Shown: positions 9,470-18,164 of the stretch, piece after piece
Layout: each line of letters starts with the position of its first letter
How positions within the stretch are numbered: position 1 is the first letter of the stretch
Assembly (NCBI GenBank): GCA_029251865.1
Contig: JAQXCN010000037.1
Span: forward strand, 1-64,000
DNA from: Crocinitomicaceae bacterium
Lineage (GTDB): Bacteria; Bacteroidota; Bacteroidia; Flavobacteriales_D; Crocinitomicaceae
Reading direction: 5' to 3'
Length of the DNA stretch: 64,000 bases
Made by a program: the position numbers and the translations under genes
The notes under the pieces: generated by a model
What the model was told of the DNA's origin: nothing
The model's input: only the letters and a program-made list of their open reading frames with translations
Database searches by the model: none

Positions 9470-10141
9470 ATGGAAACTTGTACATTATGTCTTTCTCAAA
9501 TTGAGCGCATACTTTCAGGGCGTTTTAACCAAGGCGTATCTTTAAATTCTGACCACTTTAACCTTAAGCACTATAAAAAAGGTGAAGTATTATTTAACGA
9601 AGGAGGAACGCCAAGGGGTGTATTCTTTATTCATTCAGGTTTAATTAAAGTCATTAAATACGGCATTGAAGGTAAGGAGCAAATTATCGAAATAGCTAAA
9701 GTTGGTGATCTTGTTGGTTTCAGGGCGATGTTAAGTGATTTAACCTATAATGTTGATGCAATAATGCTCGAGGATACGACGTTGTGTTATGTTCAGAAAT
9801 CTGATTTTCTTAAGGAAATTAATTGTAATGAAGATTTGAGGAATACGGTTATTCGTGTCTTGTCTAAAGAACTTCAAGACCGAGCAGATCTTTTGACAAC
9901 AATGGCGCAGAAGACCGTAAGACAAAGAACCGCTCTTGCATTACTGCTTTTGGATGACATCTATGAGGGAAAACCAATTAATCTATCCAGAGACGATTTA
10001 GCGAATTTTGTAGGAACTGCAACGGAGACAGTTATTCGTTTGCTTAGAGAATTTAAAAAAGACTTGATAATTGAAACAAAGGGCAGAAGAATAATGATTT
10101 TACAGAAATCTCAATTGATAGAAATTTCTGAACTCACATAG
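9470..10141 (+). CDS. Crp/Fnr family transcriptional regulator
   Basis: A 223-residue regulator with an N-terminal cyclic-nucleotide-binding-like beta-roll (about 20-130; 'HYKKGEVLFNEG', 'GVFFIHSGLIKV') and a C-terminal winged helix (about 145-215; 'LSRDDLANFVGTATETVIRLL'). The ATG at 9470 is preferred over an in-frame TTG at 9449, which would fall inside the terminator's T-tract. Two N-terminal cysteines (C4 and C7, in 'METCTLC') are present, but there is no Fnr-type set of four, so an iron-sulfur sensor is not supported. The 3' end overlaps the convergent amidotransferase gene by 8 bp. Ligand and targets cannot be told. Confidence 0.93.
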   Translation: METCTLCLSQIERILSGRFNQGVSLNSDHFNLKHYKKGEVLFNEGGTPRGVFFIHSGLIKVIKYGIEGKEQIIEIAKVGDLVGFRAMLSDLTYNVDAIMLEDTTLCYVQKSDFLKEINCNEDLRNTVIRVLSKELQDRADLLTTMAQKTVRQRTALALLLLDDIYEGKPINLSRDDLANFVGTATETVIRLLREFKKDLIIETKGRRIMILQKSQLIEISELT

Positions 10142-10703
10142 AATTTTTCGTTTTACAAATATTATAGAAGTTTTCTAGCATCAGTACTCCTTGTAAACCC
10201 GAAACTTCTGGATGGAATTGTACGCCAAATATTTCTCTTTCTATAGATGACATGGCTTCGTTGAAGCAAGCATCCGAAGAGGCGATTAGTTTAAAACCTT
10301 TTGGTACGGAAACAAATTCGCAATGGTCTTCTTTCATCTGAATTAACAACGGAAGCCTGTCAAATAGAGCGCAAGGTTCGAAAATTTCAATTTCTTGAAA
10401 ATCTCTATCTTCTCGCATTTTCTTAACCATACCACCAAATTGAAGCCCTATAAGTTGATGTCCAAAACATATTCCGAGTAATGGTTTCTCAATGCTTTTA
10501 ATCCAGTTTGTGGATTGAATATAGTGTTCCGTCTTTTCTTCCGTCAATAAAATAGGAGCACCGGATAGAATTACTCCTTCGTACTGCATTAATTTGTCGG
10601 GCTCTATGTCAAGAAGAGGAATGACCTCACATTCTGTGTATTCCTCAATTATCTTTCTGATTTCAGGTGTTTTATTACTTCCACAATCTCCAATTAGTAT
10701 CAT
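10134..10703 (-). CDS. Stand-alone class I glutamine amidotransferase (GMP-synthase-like)
   Basis: A 189-residue GATase1 domain that hydrolyses glutamine to deliver ammonia. The catalytic triad is visible: nucleophile Cys79 in 'GICFGHQ' and His164/Glu166 in 'FHPEVSG'. It resembles the amidotransferase half of GuaA, or archaeal GuaAA, but no synthetase (PP-loop) domain follows. Its acceptor partner must be elsewhere, or it acts alone on another substrate. Its start overlaps the stop of the YrdC-like gene by 4 bp (ATGA), so the two are probably translationally coupled. The tail overlaps the Crp/Fnr gene by 8 bp. Confidence 0.87.
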   Translation of the reverse strand: MILIGDCGSNKTPEIRKIIEEYTECEVIPLLDIEPDKLMQYEGVILSGAPILLTEEKTEHYIQSTNWIKSIEKPLLGICFGHQLIGLQFGGMVKKMREDRDFQEIEIFEPCALFDRLPLLIQMKEDHCEFVSVPKGFKLIASSDACFNEAMSSIEREIFGVQFHPEVSGLQGVLMLENFYNICKTKNSM

Positions 10704-11320
10704 AAGCTAATTTTTCCTGCCCCTAATCTAATAATTCTCGGCCTTTCTTCAGAATAACAATCTATTATCGTAGAAGGCTCAATTTCACCCATGCCGCCAT
10801 CAATAATACATCCAACTTGGTTCTCATATTTTTCAAATATATGATATGGATCAGTGAAATAGTCAAGTATCGGTTCATCTTCATCATGCAAAGACGCAGA
10901 GGCAATAGGGTTTCCAAGTGTCTCAACCAATGCCTGTGTGATAGTATTATCAGTTATTCGGACACCAATTTCTTTTTTATTCGAACCGAAAAGCTTAGGT
11001 ATGTTTGCGCTGGCTTTTAAGATGAACGTATATGGACCAGGTAAACACTGTTTAATAAGTTTGAATGTCGGTTTATTGAGGTGCTTGGTGTGAGATGAAA
11101 GTTCAGTTATGTCTCTACATATTATTGAGAAGTGTACTTTGTTTAATTTTTCGCCTTTAAATTTAGCAAGTTGTTGCAATGCTTTTTTATTCGTCAGGTC
11201 GCACCCTATGGCGTAAACAGAATCTGTAGGAAAGATGATGATGCCTCCACCTTTAAGTATATTTGTCGCCTCATTAATTAGTCTGGGGTCTATATTTGCA
11301 GGGTTGATTTCAAAAAACAT
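10700..11320 (-). CDS. L-threonylcarbamoyladenylate synthase (YrdC/Sua5 family)
   Basis: A 206-residue YrdC-fold protein that makes threonylcarbamoyl-AMP from threonine, bicarbonate and ATP for the tRNA t6A37 modification. The N-terminal 'GGGIIIFPTDSVYAIGCDL' and 'LAKFKGEKLNKVHFSIIC' match the substrate-binding basic pocket, and 'PGPYTFILKAS' and 'IGVRITDN' are typical core motifs. There is no C-terminal Sua5 domain, so this is the short form. It sits 1 bp after the EEP gene and overlaps the amidotransferase by ATGA, within a long minus-strand operon. Confidence 0.93.
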   Translation of the reverse strand: MFFEINPANIDPRLINEATNILKGGGIIIFPTDSVYAIGCDLTNKKALQQLAKFKGEKLNKVHFSIICRDITELSSHTKHLNKPTFKLIKQCLPGPYTFILKASANIPKLFGSNKKEIGVRITDNTITQALVETLGNPIASASLHDEDEPILDYFTDPYHIFEKYENQVGCIIDGGMGEIEPSTIIDCYSEERPRIIRLGAGKISL

Positions 11321-11321
11321 A

Positions 11322-12434
11322 TTAATAAATTACGCAAGAAATAGCGCGATGATCACTCAATTTTTCTTTCTGGATTTTAAAGGATGTAGAATTCAATTCT
11401 TTTGAATGAAATATGTAATCAATACGACCAGCAGGTAAAAGTCCAATATATGTGGATCCAAATCCTGAGGATGTATTCCTAAATGCATCAATGAGTTCAT
11501 TTTCAAATATATGGTATGTATAAGAGATAGGAGTGTCATTGAAATCCCCACAAACAATGGTCGGGTAAGGAGATTTTTTGATGTGTTGGCTGACAGTCTT
11601 GCTCTGTTCTGCTCGTATAGCAAAAGCTTTTTTTAATTTTCGATAGGCTGTCTTAATGGTAGATTGGGTATTCTCAGTCCCGTCGTCTTTTGTCTTCTTG
11701 GTGGCGTAATTAGTTTCTAGTTTTATGGATTGAAGGTGAACATTATAAATACGAAGTGTATCTTTTTCTTGGGTCACGTCAATGTAAATACAATAGTTAT
11801 TATTGTTTTTATTTGCGCCTTGATGTTTTACATAGCCTTTATTCACTACTGGGAGTTTTGAAAAGGTTGCAAGACCAAAGGTTTGCCTATTACGTGGAAT
11901 TTGGATTCCTTTTATATGAATTTGTGGGTCATCCATAATTTCCACAATGGAATCTATTGTTATAAAAGATGATGGTTTTTTTTGTTCGTAGTATTCTTGA
12001 ATACATAAGATATCCGGTTCTTCATCCCTAAAGTATTTAAATATTCCATTCCGGGTTGACTTTGCATTTTTCATACTCGGGTTGTATAAGTCAAAAAGCC
12101 TTACGTTATAGCTCATTAATTTGATCTGACTATCCGATTCCTTTGGGATATCAGTGGGAAGGACGTTAAATGAAAATATTTTCATCTGATATGGGAGGCT
12201 GAGACCGAATAGAATTAGTGAACATAAAAACCAAGTTCTATTTTTGAAGAACCAAAGTATGCAGAATACAATGTTCAATAATATAAGTACAGGGAATCCC
12301 AATCCAAGAAAAGGGAGTAGTGGAAATTTTGCTGGATTAATATATGGCGTGAGTAGTGAAAGAAGCAGACATAAGCCTACAGCAATGTGAAAAGTCTTGA
12401 CAATCAAGAACAGTAAGGCATTTTTTTTACCCAT
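11322..12434 (-). CDS. Endonuclease/exonuclease/phosphatase (EEP) family membrane protein
   Basis: A 370-residue protein with about three hydrophobic N-terminal spans (residues 5-90) and a C-terminal EEP fold. The metal and active-site motifs read 'LMSYNVRLFD' (Asn), 'DILCIQEYYE' (Glu), 'VCGDFNDTPIS' (Asp/Asn), 'RIDYIFHS' (Asp) and 'LSDHRAISC' (Asp-His), so the fold looks catalytically complete. Whether it cuts DNA, RNA, phospholipid headgroups or phosphoesters cannot be decided. The catalytic part probably faces the periplasm if there are three spans. It overlaps the upstream rhomboid gene by 8 bp. Confidence 0.88.
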   Translation of the reverse strand: MGKKNALLFLIVKTFHIAVGLCLLLSLLTPYINPAKFPLLPFLGLGFPVLILLNIVFCILWFFKNRTWFLCSLILFGLSLPYQMKIFSFNVLPTDIPKESDSQIKLMSYNVRLFDLYNPSMKNAKSTRNGIFKYFRDEEPDILCIQEYYEQKKPSSFITIDSIVEIMDDPQIHIKGIQIPRNRQTFGLATFSKLPVVNKGYVKHQGANKNNNNYCIYIDVTQEKDTLRIYNVHLQSIKLETNYATKKTKDDGTENTQSTIKTAYRKLKKAFAIRAEQSKTVSQHIKKSPYPTIVCGDFNDTPISYTYHIFENELIDAFRNTSSGFGSTYIGLLPAGRIDYIFHSKELNSTSFKIQKEKLSDHRAISCVIY

Positions 12435-13314
12435 TTTTACTTTGGTTAAACAGGAAGTCTTTTTCCTTTTTGCTTAAGGAGTCGTATCCAGATTTAGATA
12501 TTTTGTCTAAAATGTGATCCGTTTGATCCTGCTTGCTCTTCTTTTCGTAGTTATATTCTTCGTCCGATTTTGTTCTTCTTTTTTTAGGTTTTGCTTTGCC
12601 TATTCTTTTAAAGGTTTCACGAATACGTTTAGAAAGCTCATCAATTTTAGTCAAAATATTTTTAGGTGAGTTGAGGTTCTGCATGGCAAGAAAGCCAAAC
12701 AAAGCCCCTCCCAAATGAGCGAAGTGTGCAATATGGTCATTGGCGTTGCCAATTCCAATTAAATCATTAGCAAGAAAAAAAAGGGCCAGGACAAATAATC
12801 TAACTGGAAGCACGCCAAACAAGAAGACCTTTGTGTTTGGACTGTAAAAAGCTAATGCGGCAAATATTGCCATTACGGAACCAGAAGCGCCAAGAACGGT
12901 GTGGTATTCATTTGGAAATAGCAATGTGGTTGAAATAACTTCGCCTAACCCACCTGCAAGACCGCCAAATAGATAGGTCAATAATAACATTCTACTATTA
13001 AAATAACGTTCAAATAAATTTCCTGCGAAGTATAAAAAAATCAGATTTGAAAAAATATGCATTAGGTCAAAATGCGCAAAAATACTTGTGATAAACCCCC
13101 AAGGCATGCTTAGTGCTCCTATTAAAGTTGCATCTAGTGTGAATGTTTTTTGAATCAAAATACTTATGAAACTGACACCACTTATTTTTTCAAGGGCAAA
13201 TAAAAGATGAATGAGAAGAAATACACAAATATTTACAATAACAAGTTTATTTGTCATTGTACCACTTTTGAGTTGGAATTTCAACTCTTCAAAAAGGTTT
13301 CTTTTTTGCTGCAT
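12427..13314 (-). CDS. Rhomboid family intramembrane serine protease (second of the pair in the operon)
   Basis: A 295-residue polytopic membrane protease. The catalytic dyad is S144 in 'LGASGS' and H200 in 'AHFAHLGG', with the oxyanion-region 'HIFSN' (H86, N90). About six transmembrane segments are followed by a hydrophilic, Lys/Arg-rich C-terminal tail of some 80 residues that the neighbouring rhomboid lacks. It starts immediately after the stop codon of the other rhomboid gene and overlaps the EEP gene. Both members keep their catalytic residues, so neither is a pseudoprotease. Substrates are unknown. Confidence 0.93.
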   Translation of the reverse strand: MQQKRNLFEELKFQLKSGTMTNKLVIVNICVFLLIHLLFALEKISGVSFISILIQKTFTLDATLIGALSMPWGFITSIFAHFDLMHIFSNLIFLYFAGNLFERYFNSRMLLLTYLFGGLAGGLGEVISTTLLFPNEYHTVLGASGSVMAIFAALAFYSPNTKVFLFGVLPVRLFVLALFFLANDLIGIGNANDHIAHFAHLGGALFGFLAMQNLNSPKNILTKIDELSKRIRETFKRIGKAKPKKRRTKSDEEYNYEKKSKQDQTDHILDKISKSGYDSLSKKEKDFLFNQSKNG

Positions 13315-14025
13315 TTACCAGAAGTTATTTCTGTCTTTTTTTCTCCAAAATAAAACGATAATAGCACCAACTACGGCACCGCCTACATGTGCTAAATGTG
13401 CAGTAGAGTCACCTGATTCATTGAGGTAGGATTGATAGACTTCAAAGAGAAAATAAGCCCCCACGAACCATTTGGCTTTGATAGGTATTGCAAAATATAG
13501 ACGAAACTCTGTATTAGGGAAAAGTATGGCGAATGCAGCCATTACGCCAAATATGGCACCCGAAGCACCGACCATGGGTGTATTGATCATAACCAAATAC
13601 TGATTAATCAATTCATTATTCGTAAAAGATTCCAATCTGTTGATCTCACGAATGGAATGCCCTTGGTCAATAATCTGCGTCTTTAAGGCTTCAATTTCGT
13701 AGACGCCAATTACATTAAATAAAGCAAATGCACCCAGAGCACAAAGAATATAAAAAATAAAAAACCTTTTCGGGCCCCATATTTTTTCTAGATAGCCACC
13801 GAGCATTATGAAAATCCACATATTGAAGAAGATGTGAATGAAATTAGCATGCATGAAAAAGTGTGTAACAACCTGAAACGGTTCAAATAACGGTGAGTTA
13901 ACATAGTGTGCACCAAACTTTGAAATCAGGTTTATATCTTGAGCACCTAAAAACCAACTCGCTGCAAAAAACATGATGTTTAAAATCAGTAAGTTTTTGG
14001 TTACTTGTGGCAGATTGTTGAGCAT
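13315..14025 (-). CDS. Rhomboid family intramembrane serine protease (first of the pair)
   Basis: A 236-residue rhomboid with six predicted spans. Active-site residues are S155 in 'VGASGA' and H213 in 'AHLAHVGG', with 'HIFFN' (N68) in the second transmembrane helix. It ends with a short basic tail. It is separated from mutL by 1 bp and from the second rhomboid by 0 bp, so all three are almost certainly on one transcript. The loop between spans 3 and 4 (about residues 110-147) is longer than in its neighbour and may decide substrate access. Confidence 0.94.
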   Translation of the reverse strand: MLNNLPQVTKNLLILNIMFFAASWFLGAQDINLISKFGAHYVNSPLFEPFQVVTHFFMHANFIHIFFNMWIFIMLGGYLEKIWGPKRFFIFYILCALGAFALFNVIGVYEIEALKTQIIDQGHSIREINRLESFTNNELINQYLVMINTPMVGASGAIFGVMAAFAILFPNTEFRLYFAIPIKAKWFVGAYFLFEVYQSYLNESGDSTAHLAHVGGAVVGAIIVLFWRKKDRNNFW

Positions 14026-14026
14026 A

Positions 14027-15847
14027 TTAAAATTTAGTAGTTAATTCTTCTATTGTCAATGTTTGCATAATTGGTTTACCAAAAGGGCAAAAAGAATGTT
14101 CCTCGCATGAAAACAGTTGGTTAACAAAACTTTCAATTTCATGTTCAGTGCGAAGTTTTATGCCTTGAGATGCGACAAACACTAATTTTGAAATTAGTTC
14201 ATGCGCAAGTTCCCCCTTATCAGGTTTTTGCGGTGCAATCAAAGATGACGTTATACCTTCAATGCATGATTTGCTATCCTTTTCTGTAATACATGCAGGT
14301 AAACTTTCGAGTTGAAATGTTTTATTCTCAACCTTGAAACTAAAGCCGAGCTGGGAAAGTAGTGATTTAGAATCGTTCCAAGCATCGATTTCATTCTGAT
14401 CAAGCTCAAGACCCAAGGGAAACATTAGTTTTTGTGCGCTTAAAGGCTGTGCGACAAAGCGTAGCATCATTTCATCATAAAGTATTCTTTGTTTTCCTCT
14501 GTAGGAATCAATGATGAGTACTCCAGATTTTACATTACTCAGTAAATAACGGTCTTTAACCAAGTATTTGTTTTTGGTATAATTTTCTTCCGTTTCGATG
14601 AAGGATGTTTGACTTTCTTTATTTTCTTCCCGAATGGCGTAGAAATCCTCCCATTCTTTGGCATCACTTTTCTTCCCGAACCCTTGGTTATTTAATGCCT
14701 TATTTGAACTGGTACTGGAATTTTTTTTCGATTCGAATTTAGAAAACGGATTGTAGTTTGGATCTACCTTAATCTCAGGCTCTACAGGTGTCTCTTTTTT
14801 ATGAGAAAGTGGAACATCAAAGCTTGTTTCGACTTCGAAGTCTATACTTGGGGCAATGTTATATTTGCCTAAGGCTTGTTTGATACTTGAAAGCAAAATT
14901 GAATAGATAAATTTACCTTCTTCAAAATTGATTTCTGTTTTTGTTGGATGAATATTGACGTCAATTTTTTCAGTATCAATGTCAAAATAAATAAAATAGG
15001 AGGGATGCGATTTCTCTGAAATAAGCTGTTCGAATGCTTTAGAAACAGCATGATGAAAATAAGAATGCTTAAAAAATCTACTGTTTACAAAGAAATATTG
15101 TTCACCTCTTGATTTTTTAGCACTTTCTGGTTTTCCAACAAATCCTTTAATAGAAACGATATCAGTTTTCTCCTCAATAGGTACTAATTTCTCATTGCTT
15201 TTGAGTCCAAACACATCTGTGATGCGCTTCCTAAGGTTGCTTGGATTCACATTGTGAATTTCATTCCCATTATGGGTGAGTACGAAGCCTATATCTGTGT
15301 GTGCGAGCGCAACTCTTTCAAATTCATTTCTAACATGCGAAAATTCAGCCGTATCTGATTTTAAAAATGTACGTCGTGCAGGAACATTGAAAAAAATGTT
15401 TTTTACTTCAACACTTGTACCTTTTTCGCAGATACATTCCTCATTTCTTGTAGGGGTGCCTCCGTTCATTTCAATACAAGTTCCTGTATCTTTTTGATTT
15501 TCTGTTCTTGACTTAAGTGTTACATGTGCTATTGATGCGATAGAGGCTAATGCCTCACCTCTGAAACCTTTCGTTTTCAATTGAAAGAGATCTTCTACAT
15601 TTTTCAGTTTGCTTGTAGCGTGTCTTGTAAAACACATAGCGGCGTCGTTTCTCGTCATTCCACTGCCATCATCTTGGATAAGAATACTCGATCTTCCTGC
15701 ATCTTTAATATGAACCTTAATAGAAGTCGCACCCGCATCCACTGCATTCTCTAAAAGCTCTTTTACGACGGAGGCAGGTCTTTGAATAACCTCACCTGCA
15801 GCGATCTGATTGGAGATCTGTTCTGAAAGTAAATTGATAATATCCAT
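14027..15847 (-). CDS. mutL: DNA mismatch repair protein MutL
   Basis: A 606-residue GHKL ATPase linking mismatch recognition by MutS to strand removal. The ATPase motifs are intact: 'KELLENAVDAG' (E33, N34), 'DDGSGM' (59-64) and 'GFRGEAL' (94-100). 'NVHP'-type 'DVNIHPTKTEINF' closes the N-terminal domain. A low-complexity linker runs from about 340 to 425. The C-terminal domain lacks the DQHAX2EX4E metal motif of nicking MutLs: the matching segment reads D447-S-Y-R-G-K-Q-R, and the later CPHGRP motif reads C587-P-F-G-K-P. The start codon shares one base with the upstream stop (TAATG). Confidence 0.97.
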   Translation of the reverse strand: MDIINLLSEQISNQIAAGEVIQRPASVVKELLENAVDAGATSIKVHIKDAGRSSILIQDDGSGMTRNDAAMCFTRHATSKLKNVEDLFQLKTKGFRGEALASIASIAHVTLKSRTENQKDTGTCIEMNGGTPTRNEECICEKGTSVEVKNIFFNVPARRTFLKSDTAEFSHVRNEFERVALAHTDIGFVLTHNGNEIHNVNPSNLRKRITDVFGLKSNEKLVPIEEKTDIVSIKGFVGKPESAKKSRGEQYFFVNSRFFKHSYFHHAVSKAFEQLISEKSHPSYFIYFDIDTEKIDVNIHPTKTEINFEEGKFIYSILLSSIKQALGKYNIAPSIDFEVETSFDVPLSHKKETPVEPEIKVDPNYNPFSKFESKKNSSTSSNKALNNQGFGKKSDAKEWEDFYAIREENKESQTSFIETEENYTKNKYLVKDRYLLSNVKSGVLIIDSYRGKQRILYDEMMLRFVAQPLSAQKLMFPLGLELDQNEIDAWNDSKSLLSQLGFSFKVENKTFQLESLPACITEKDSKSCIEGITSSLIAPQKPDKGELAHELISKLVFVASQGIKLRTEHEIESFVNQLFSCEEHSFCPFGKPIMQTLTIEELTTKF

Positions 15848-16158
15848 TAACGCATTATTTTGAAAATGACCTTATCGATGTCATCCAGACCATTTAAAAG
15901 AAAGTAACCAAGCACGAAAATAAGAGAAATTAAAACAAGAGTTCTTGTATTTTGCGAGTAGACAGTGTTTTTTGTGACTTTATTTTCTTGCCTTTTTTCT
16001 TCCATTTTTTCGCGCATCAAAAGTATGCGTTCTTCCTCTGAAAGTTTTTCATTGGCGTAAAACTTTTTCTTAAGTTCAGTTTTCTCTTTCCGGGCATCAT
16101 AGTACCGCGGAAAATAGCCGAATCTTTTAGGTTTTATATTAGAATTTAAGAATTTCAA
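15847..16158 (-). CDS. Small single-pass membrane protein of unknown function
   Basis: A 103-residue protein with a strongly charged, Lys/Glu-rich N-terminal region (about 1-70, likely helical) and one hydrophobic segment near residues 72-90. Similar short genes next to mutL in flavobacteria are, from memory, sometimes labelled 'riboflavin synthase subunit beta', but nothing here resembles a riboflavin enzyme. The gene is coupled to mutL by a TAATG overlap. A 64-bp gap separates it from the sigma-factor cassette upstream. No function is proposed. Confidence 0.75.
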   Translation of the reverse strand: MKFLNSNIKPKRFGYFPRYYDARKEKTELKKKFYANEKLSEEERILLMREKMEEKRQENKVTKNTVYSQNTRTLVLISLIFVLGYFLLNGLDDIDKVIFKIMR

Positions 16159-16222
16159 AAAGCTTCTTTTTCTAACAAAAATAACGAAAAACTCGATGTT
16201 TTAGCTAGAAAGAGGATTCAAA

Positions 16223-17458
16223 TTAGAGTCTTACAACAGTTCCCATATATTCTGGTCTTTCTCCTATTTCCGGATTCTGAAGAACTACTTTCCAAACGAA
16301 TGGTTTATTTTCATCAACAAGATCTCCCGTATTTTTATTAATACCCTTCCATGGTTGACCTGCATTACTCGTTTTAAAGATTACGGCACCATTAGTTGGG
16401 TCTATAATTATCATATTAAAGGCTACGTCTCTTTTAGTCAATGCAAATGGCATGAAGGTGTTGTTCCTGTGGTCAGAACTGTTCGGTGTAAATGCATTAA
16501 CAGCAAGTAGGTTGTAGTTTTTCTCCACAAAGAAAGAAATCTCGTCAGTGCTTTGACAACCGTTTCCATCTTTGTAGGAAGCTTTAATATTGTAATTTCC
16601 TTTGTCAAACAATAAACATGAATTTGAATTCCCATTTTCTTGGATTTTTTTTCCGTTTACTAACCATTGCACTTCTTTTTCTGTCAAGGCTTGAACGTTA
16701 AGAACAGGAAGACCACTCTCAAAGTTTAGATAATCGTCTGTGTTTATTTGAAGCTGTTTTGCTACAGAGACATTGAATGATTCGGAACCTACGAATGTTT
16801 GGTCTTTGTTAAGTATACCGATTTGGTACCTACCTGTTTCGTAGAGAGGAAGGGTTGTTTTATCAGATGAACCAATTTCCTCTAATTCCTCAGAAGGAGA
16901 TAAAATGTATATCGATTTATTATTTAAATTGGTGTATGTCAATTTCTCACCGAGACAATGGTCTCGTGGTTTGTCAAACTTCAATGGTGAATTGGTTTTT
17001 TCTGGCTTAATATTCAGCGTTGCGACTTCTCTGTATACAGGTGGTTTGAGATTTGTTACTTTTTCATCAATATTAGTCTCATGGATTGGATTTACGGGTT
17101 TCGCCTCTGTCAGACGTGAATCTTCTATTTTCGGCTCATTTTTCTTTGAAGTTGATTTGTCAGGAACAACATTAACGGTTTGTACCTTTTTTTCTTCCAG
17201 GTTTTCAGTGGTTTGATTTTCATCCTTGTTGATAATTACCGCGGTTTGTACTTTGTCTGTTATAGGCTCTTTTTGTGTAAAGAAGTACAATGCAGCAATA
17301 AGCACAATGCCTGCTATTCCAATGGACCACTTTAATGCACCATTAGATCCCGAGTTCTTGGCGTCTAATTTTTCACTCATCTTGGTCCACGCTGAAGCAT
17401 TGTAAGGCAGTTCGTGGTCTTTTAATGAATTTTTAAATAAATCTTCTATGTCGCGCAT
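16223..17458 (-). CDS. Anti-sigma-like single-pass membrane protein with CHU_C-like C-terminal domain
   Basis: A 411-residue protein encoded 1 bp after an ECF sigma factor. Residues 1-43 are polar and would lie in the cytoplasm ('DIEDLFKNSLKDHELPYNAS'), residues about 44-61 form one membrane span, and the rest would be periplasmic: a Lys/Glu/Thr-rich linker, PKD-like strands (about 220-310), and a final domain (about 315-411) with 'NAFTPNSSDHRNNTF' and 'GAVIFKTS...PWKG'. The last domain resembles the gliding-motility-associated C-terminal domain (CHU_C) of T9SS type B cargo. Position and topology suggest it controls the sigma factor. That role is inference. Confidence 0.72.
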   Translation of the reverse strand: MRDIEDLFKNSLKDHELPYNASAWTKMSEKLDAKNSGSNGALKWSIGIAGIVLIAALYFFTQKEPITDKVQTAVIINKDENQTTENLEEKKVQTVNVVPDKSTSKKNEPKIEDSRLTEAKPVNPIHETNIDEKVTNLKPPVYREVATLNIKPEKTNSPLKFDKPRDHCLGEKLTYTNLNNKSIYILSPSEELEEIGSSDKTTLPLYETGRYQIGILNKDQTFVGSESFNVSVAKQLQINTDDYLNFESGLPVLNVQALTEKEVQWLVNGKKIQENGNSNSCLLFDKGNYNIKASYKDGNGCQSTDEISFFVEKNYNLLAVNAFTPNSSDHRNNTFMPFALTKRDVAFNMIIIDPTNGAVIFKTSNAGQPWKGINKNTGDLVDENKPFVWKVVLQNPEIGERPEYMGTVVRL

Positions 17459-17459
17459 T

Positions 17460-18032
17460 TTATTCTCTTAAATTACTGAATTGCTCAGTTAATATTTGCT
17501 TTAAATTCTTTTTTGCCTTAGACAAATTTGACTTGGATGTTCCTTCACTAATCCCTAGCATCTCGGCTATTTCTTTATGTGAATAATCTTCAATGACAAA
17601 TAAGTTAAAAACCGTTCTGTAAGCCGGAGATAACTTTTGGATCGCTTCCACTGCTTTTTCAGCTCGTAACTCGATCAATTCAACTTTTTCGTTTTCTTCA
17701 ATTTCATTTGAAGCTTCAACTCTAAAATCGTTGTCATTGTCTTTTAATATTGGGGCTCTTTTTGACTTACGGATTGCATCGATTGCGGTGTTAACAACAA
17801 TTCTCCGCACCCATCCTTCAAAAGAACCTTTAAAATCAAAAACCTCCAATTTATCAAAGACCTTGATGAAACCTTCTTGAAGCACTTCTTGTGCTGTATC
17901 GTGGTCAGGAACGTAACGCATGCAAACCGCTAACATCTTACCATAGAACATTTGAAACAGAGCTTCCTGCGACCGGCGCTTGTTTTGCAAGCATCCGTTA
18001 ACAACTTCCTTTAATTTCTCTATATTCTCCAA
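17460..18032 (-). CDS. ECF-family RNA polymerase sigma factor (TTG start)
   Basis: A 190-residue sigma-70 family factor. Region 2 is about residues 20-90 ('FYGKMLAVCMRYVPDHDTAQ', 'FEGWVRRIVVNTAID'); region 4 is about 130-185 ('LSPAYRTVFNLFVIEDYSHKEIAEMLGISE' pattern). The start is TTG at 18032: an in-frame TGA lies 6 bp upstream and the next Met is residue 28, inside region 2. The downstream gene, 1 bp away, encodes a membrane protein that may act as its anti-sigma factor. Target promoters are unknown. Confidence 0.93.
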   Translation of the reverse strand: MENIEKLKEVVNGCLQNKRRSQEALFQMFYGKMLAVCMRYVPDHDTAQEVLQEGFIKVFDKLEVFDFKGSFEGWVRRIVVNTAIDAIRKSKRAPILKDNDNDFRVEASNEIEENEKVELIELRAEKAVEAIQKLSPAYRTVFNLFVIEDYSHKEIAEMLGISEGTSKSNLSKAKKNLKQILTEQFSNLRE

Positions 18033-18164
18033 GCCTCAACAATTTTTAAACGCATTATTTCATGCAGCGTTGCCTCGCAATGCAAATAAATCAATCGTAA
18101 ATAAAACGAATTTCTATTAAATGTATTATTTTCGTATCGATATTTAATTAATAAATAATTACAA

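Noticed and set aside
9470-10141. Crp/Fnr protein as an oxygen-sensing Fnr with an iron-sulfur cluster
   Set aside because: Only two N-terminal cysteines, without the four-cysteine pattern of Fnr.
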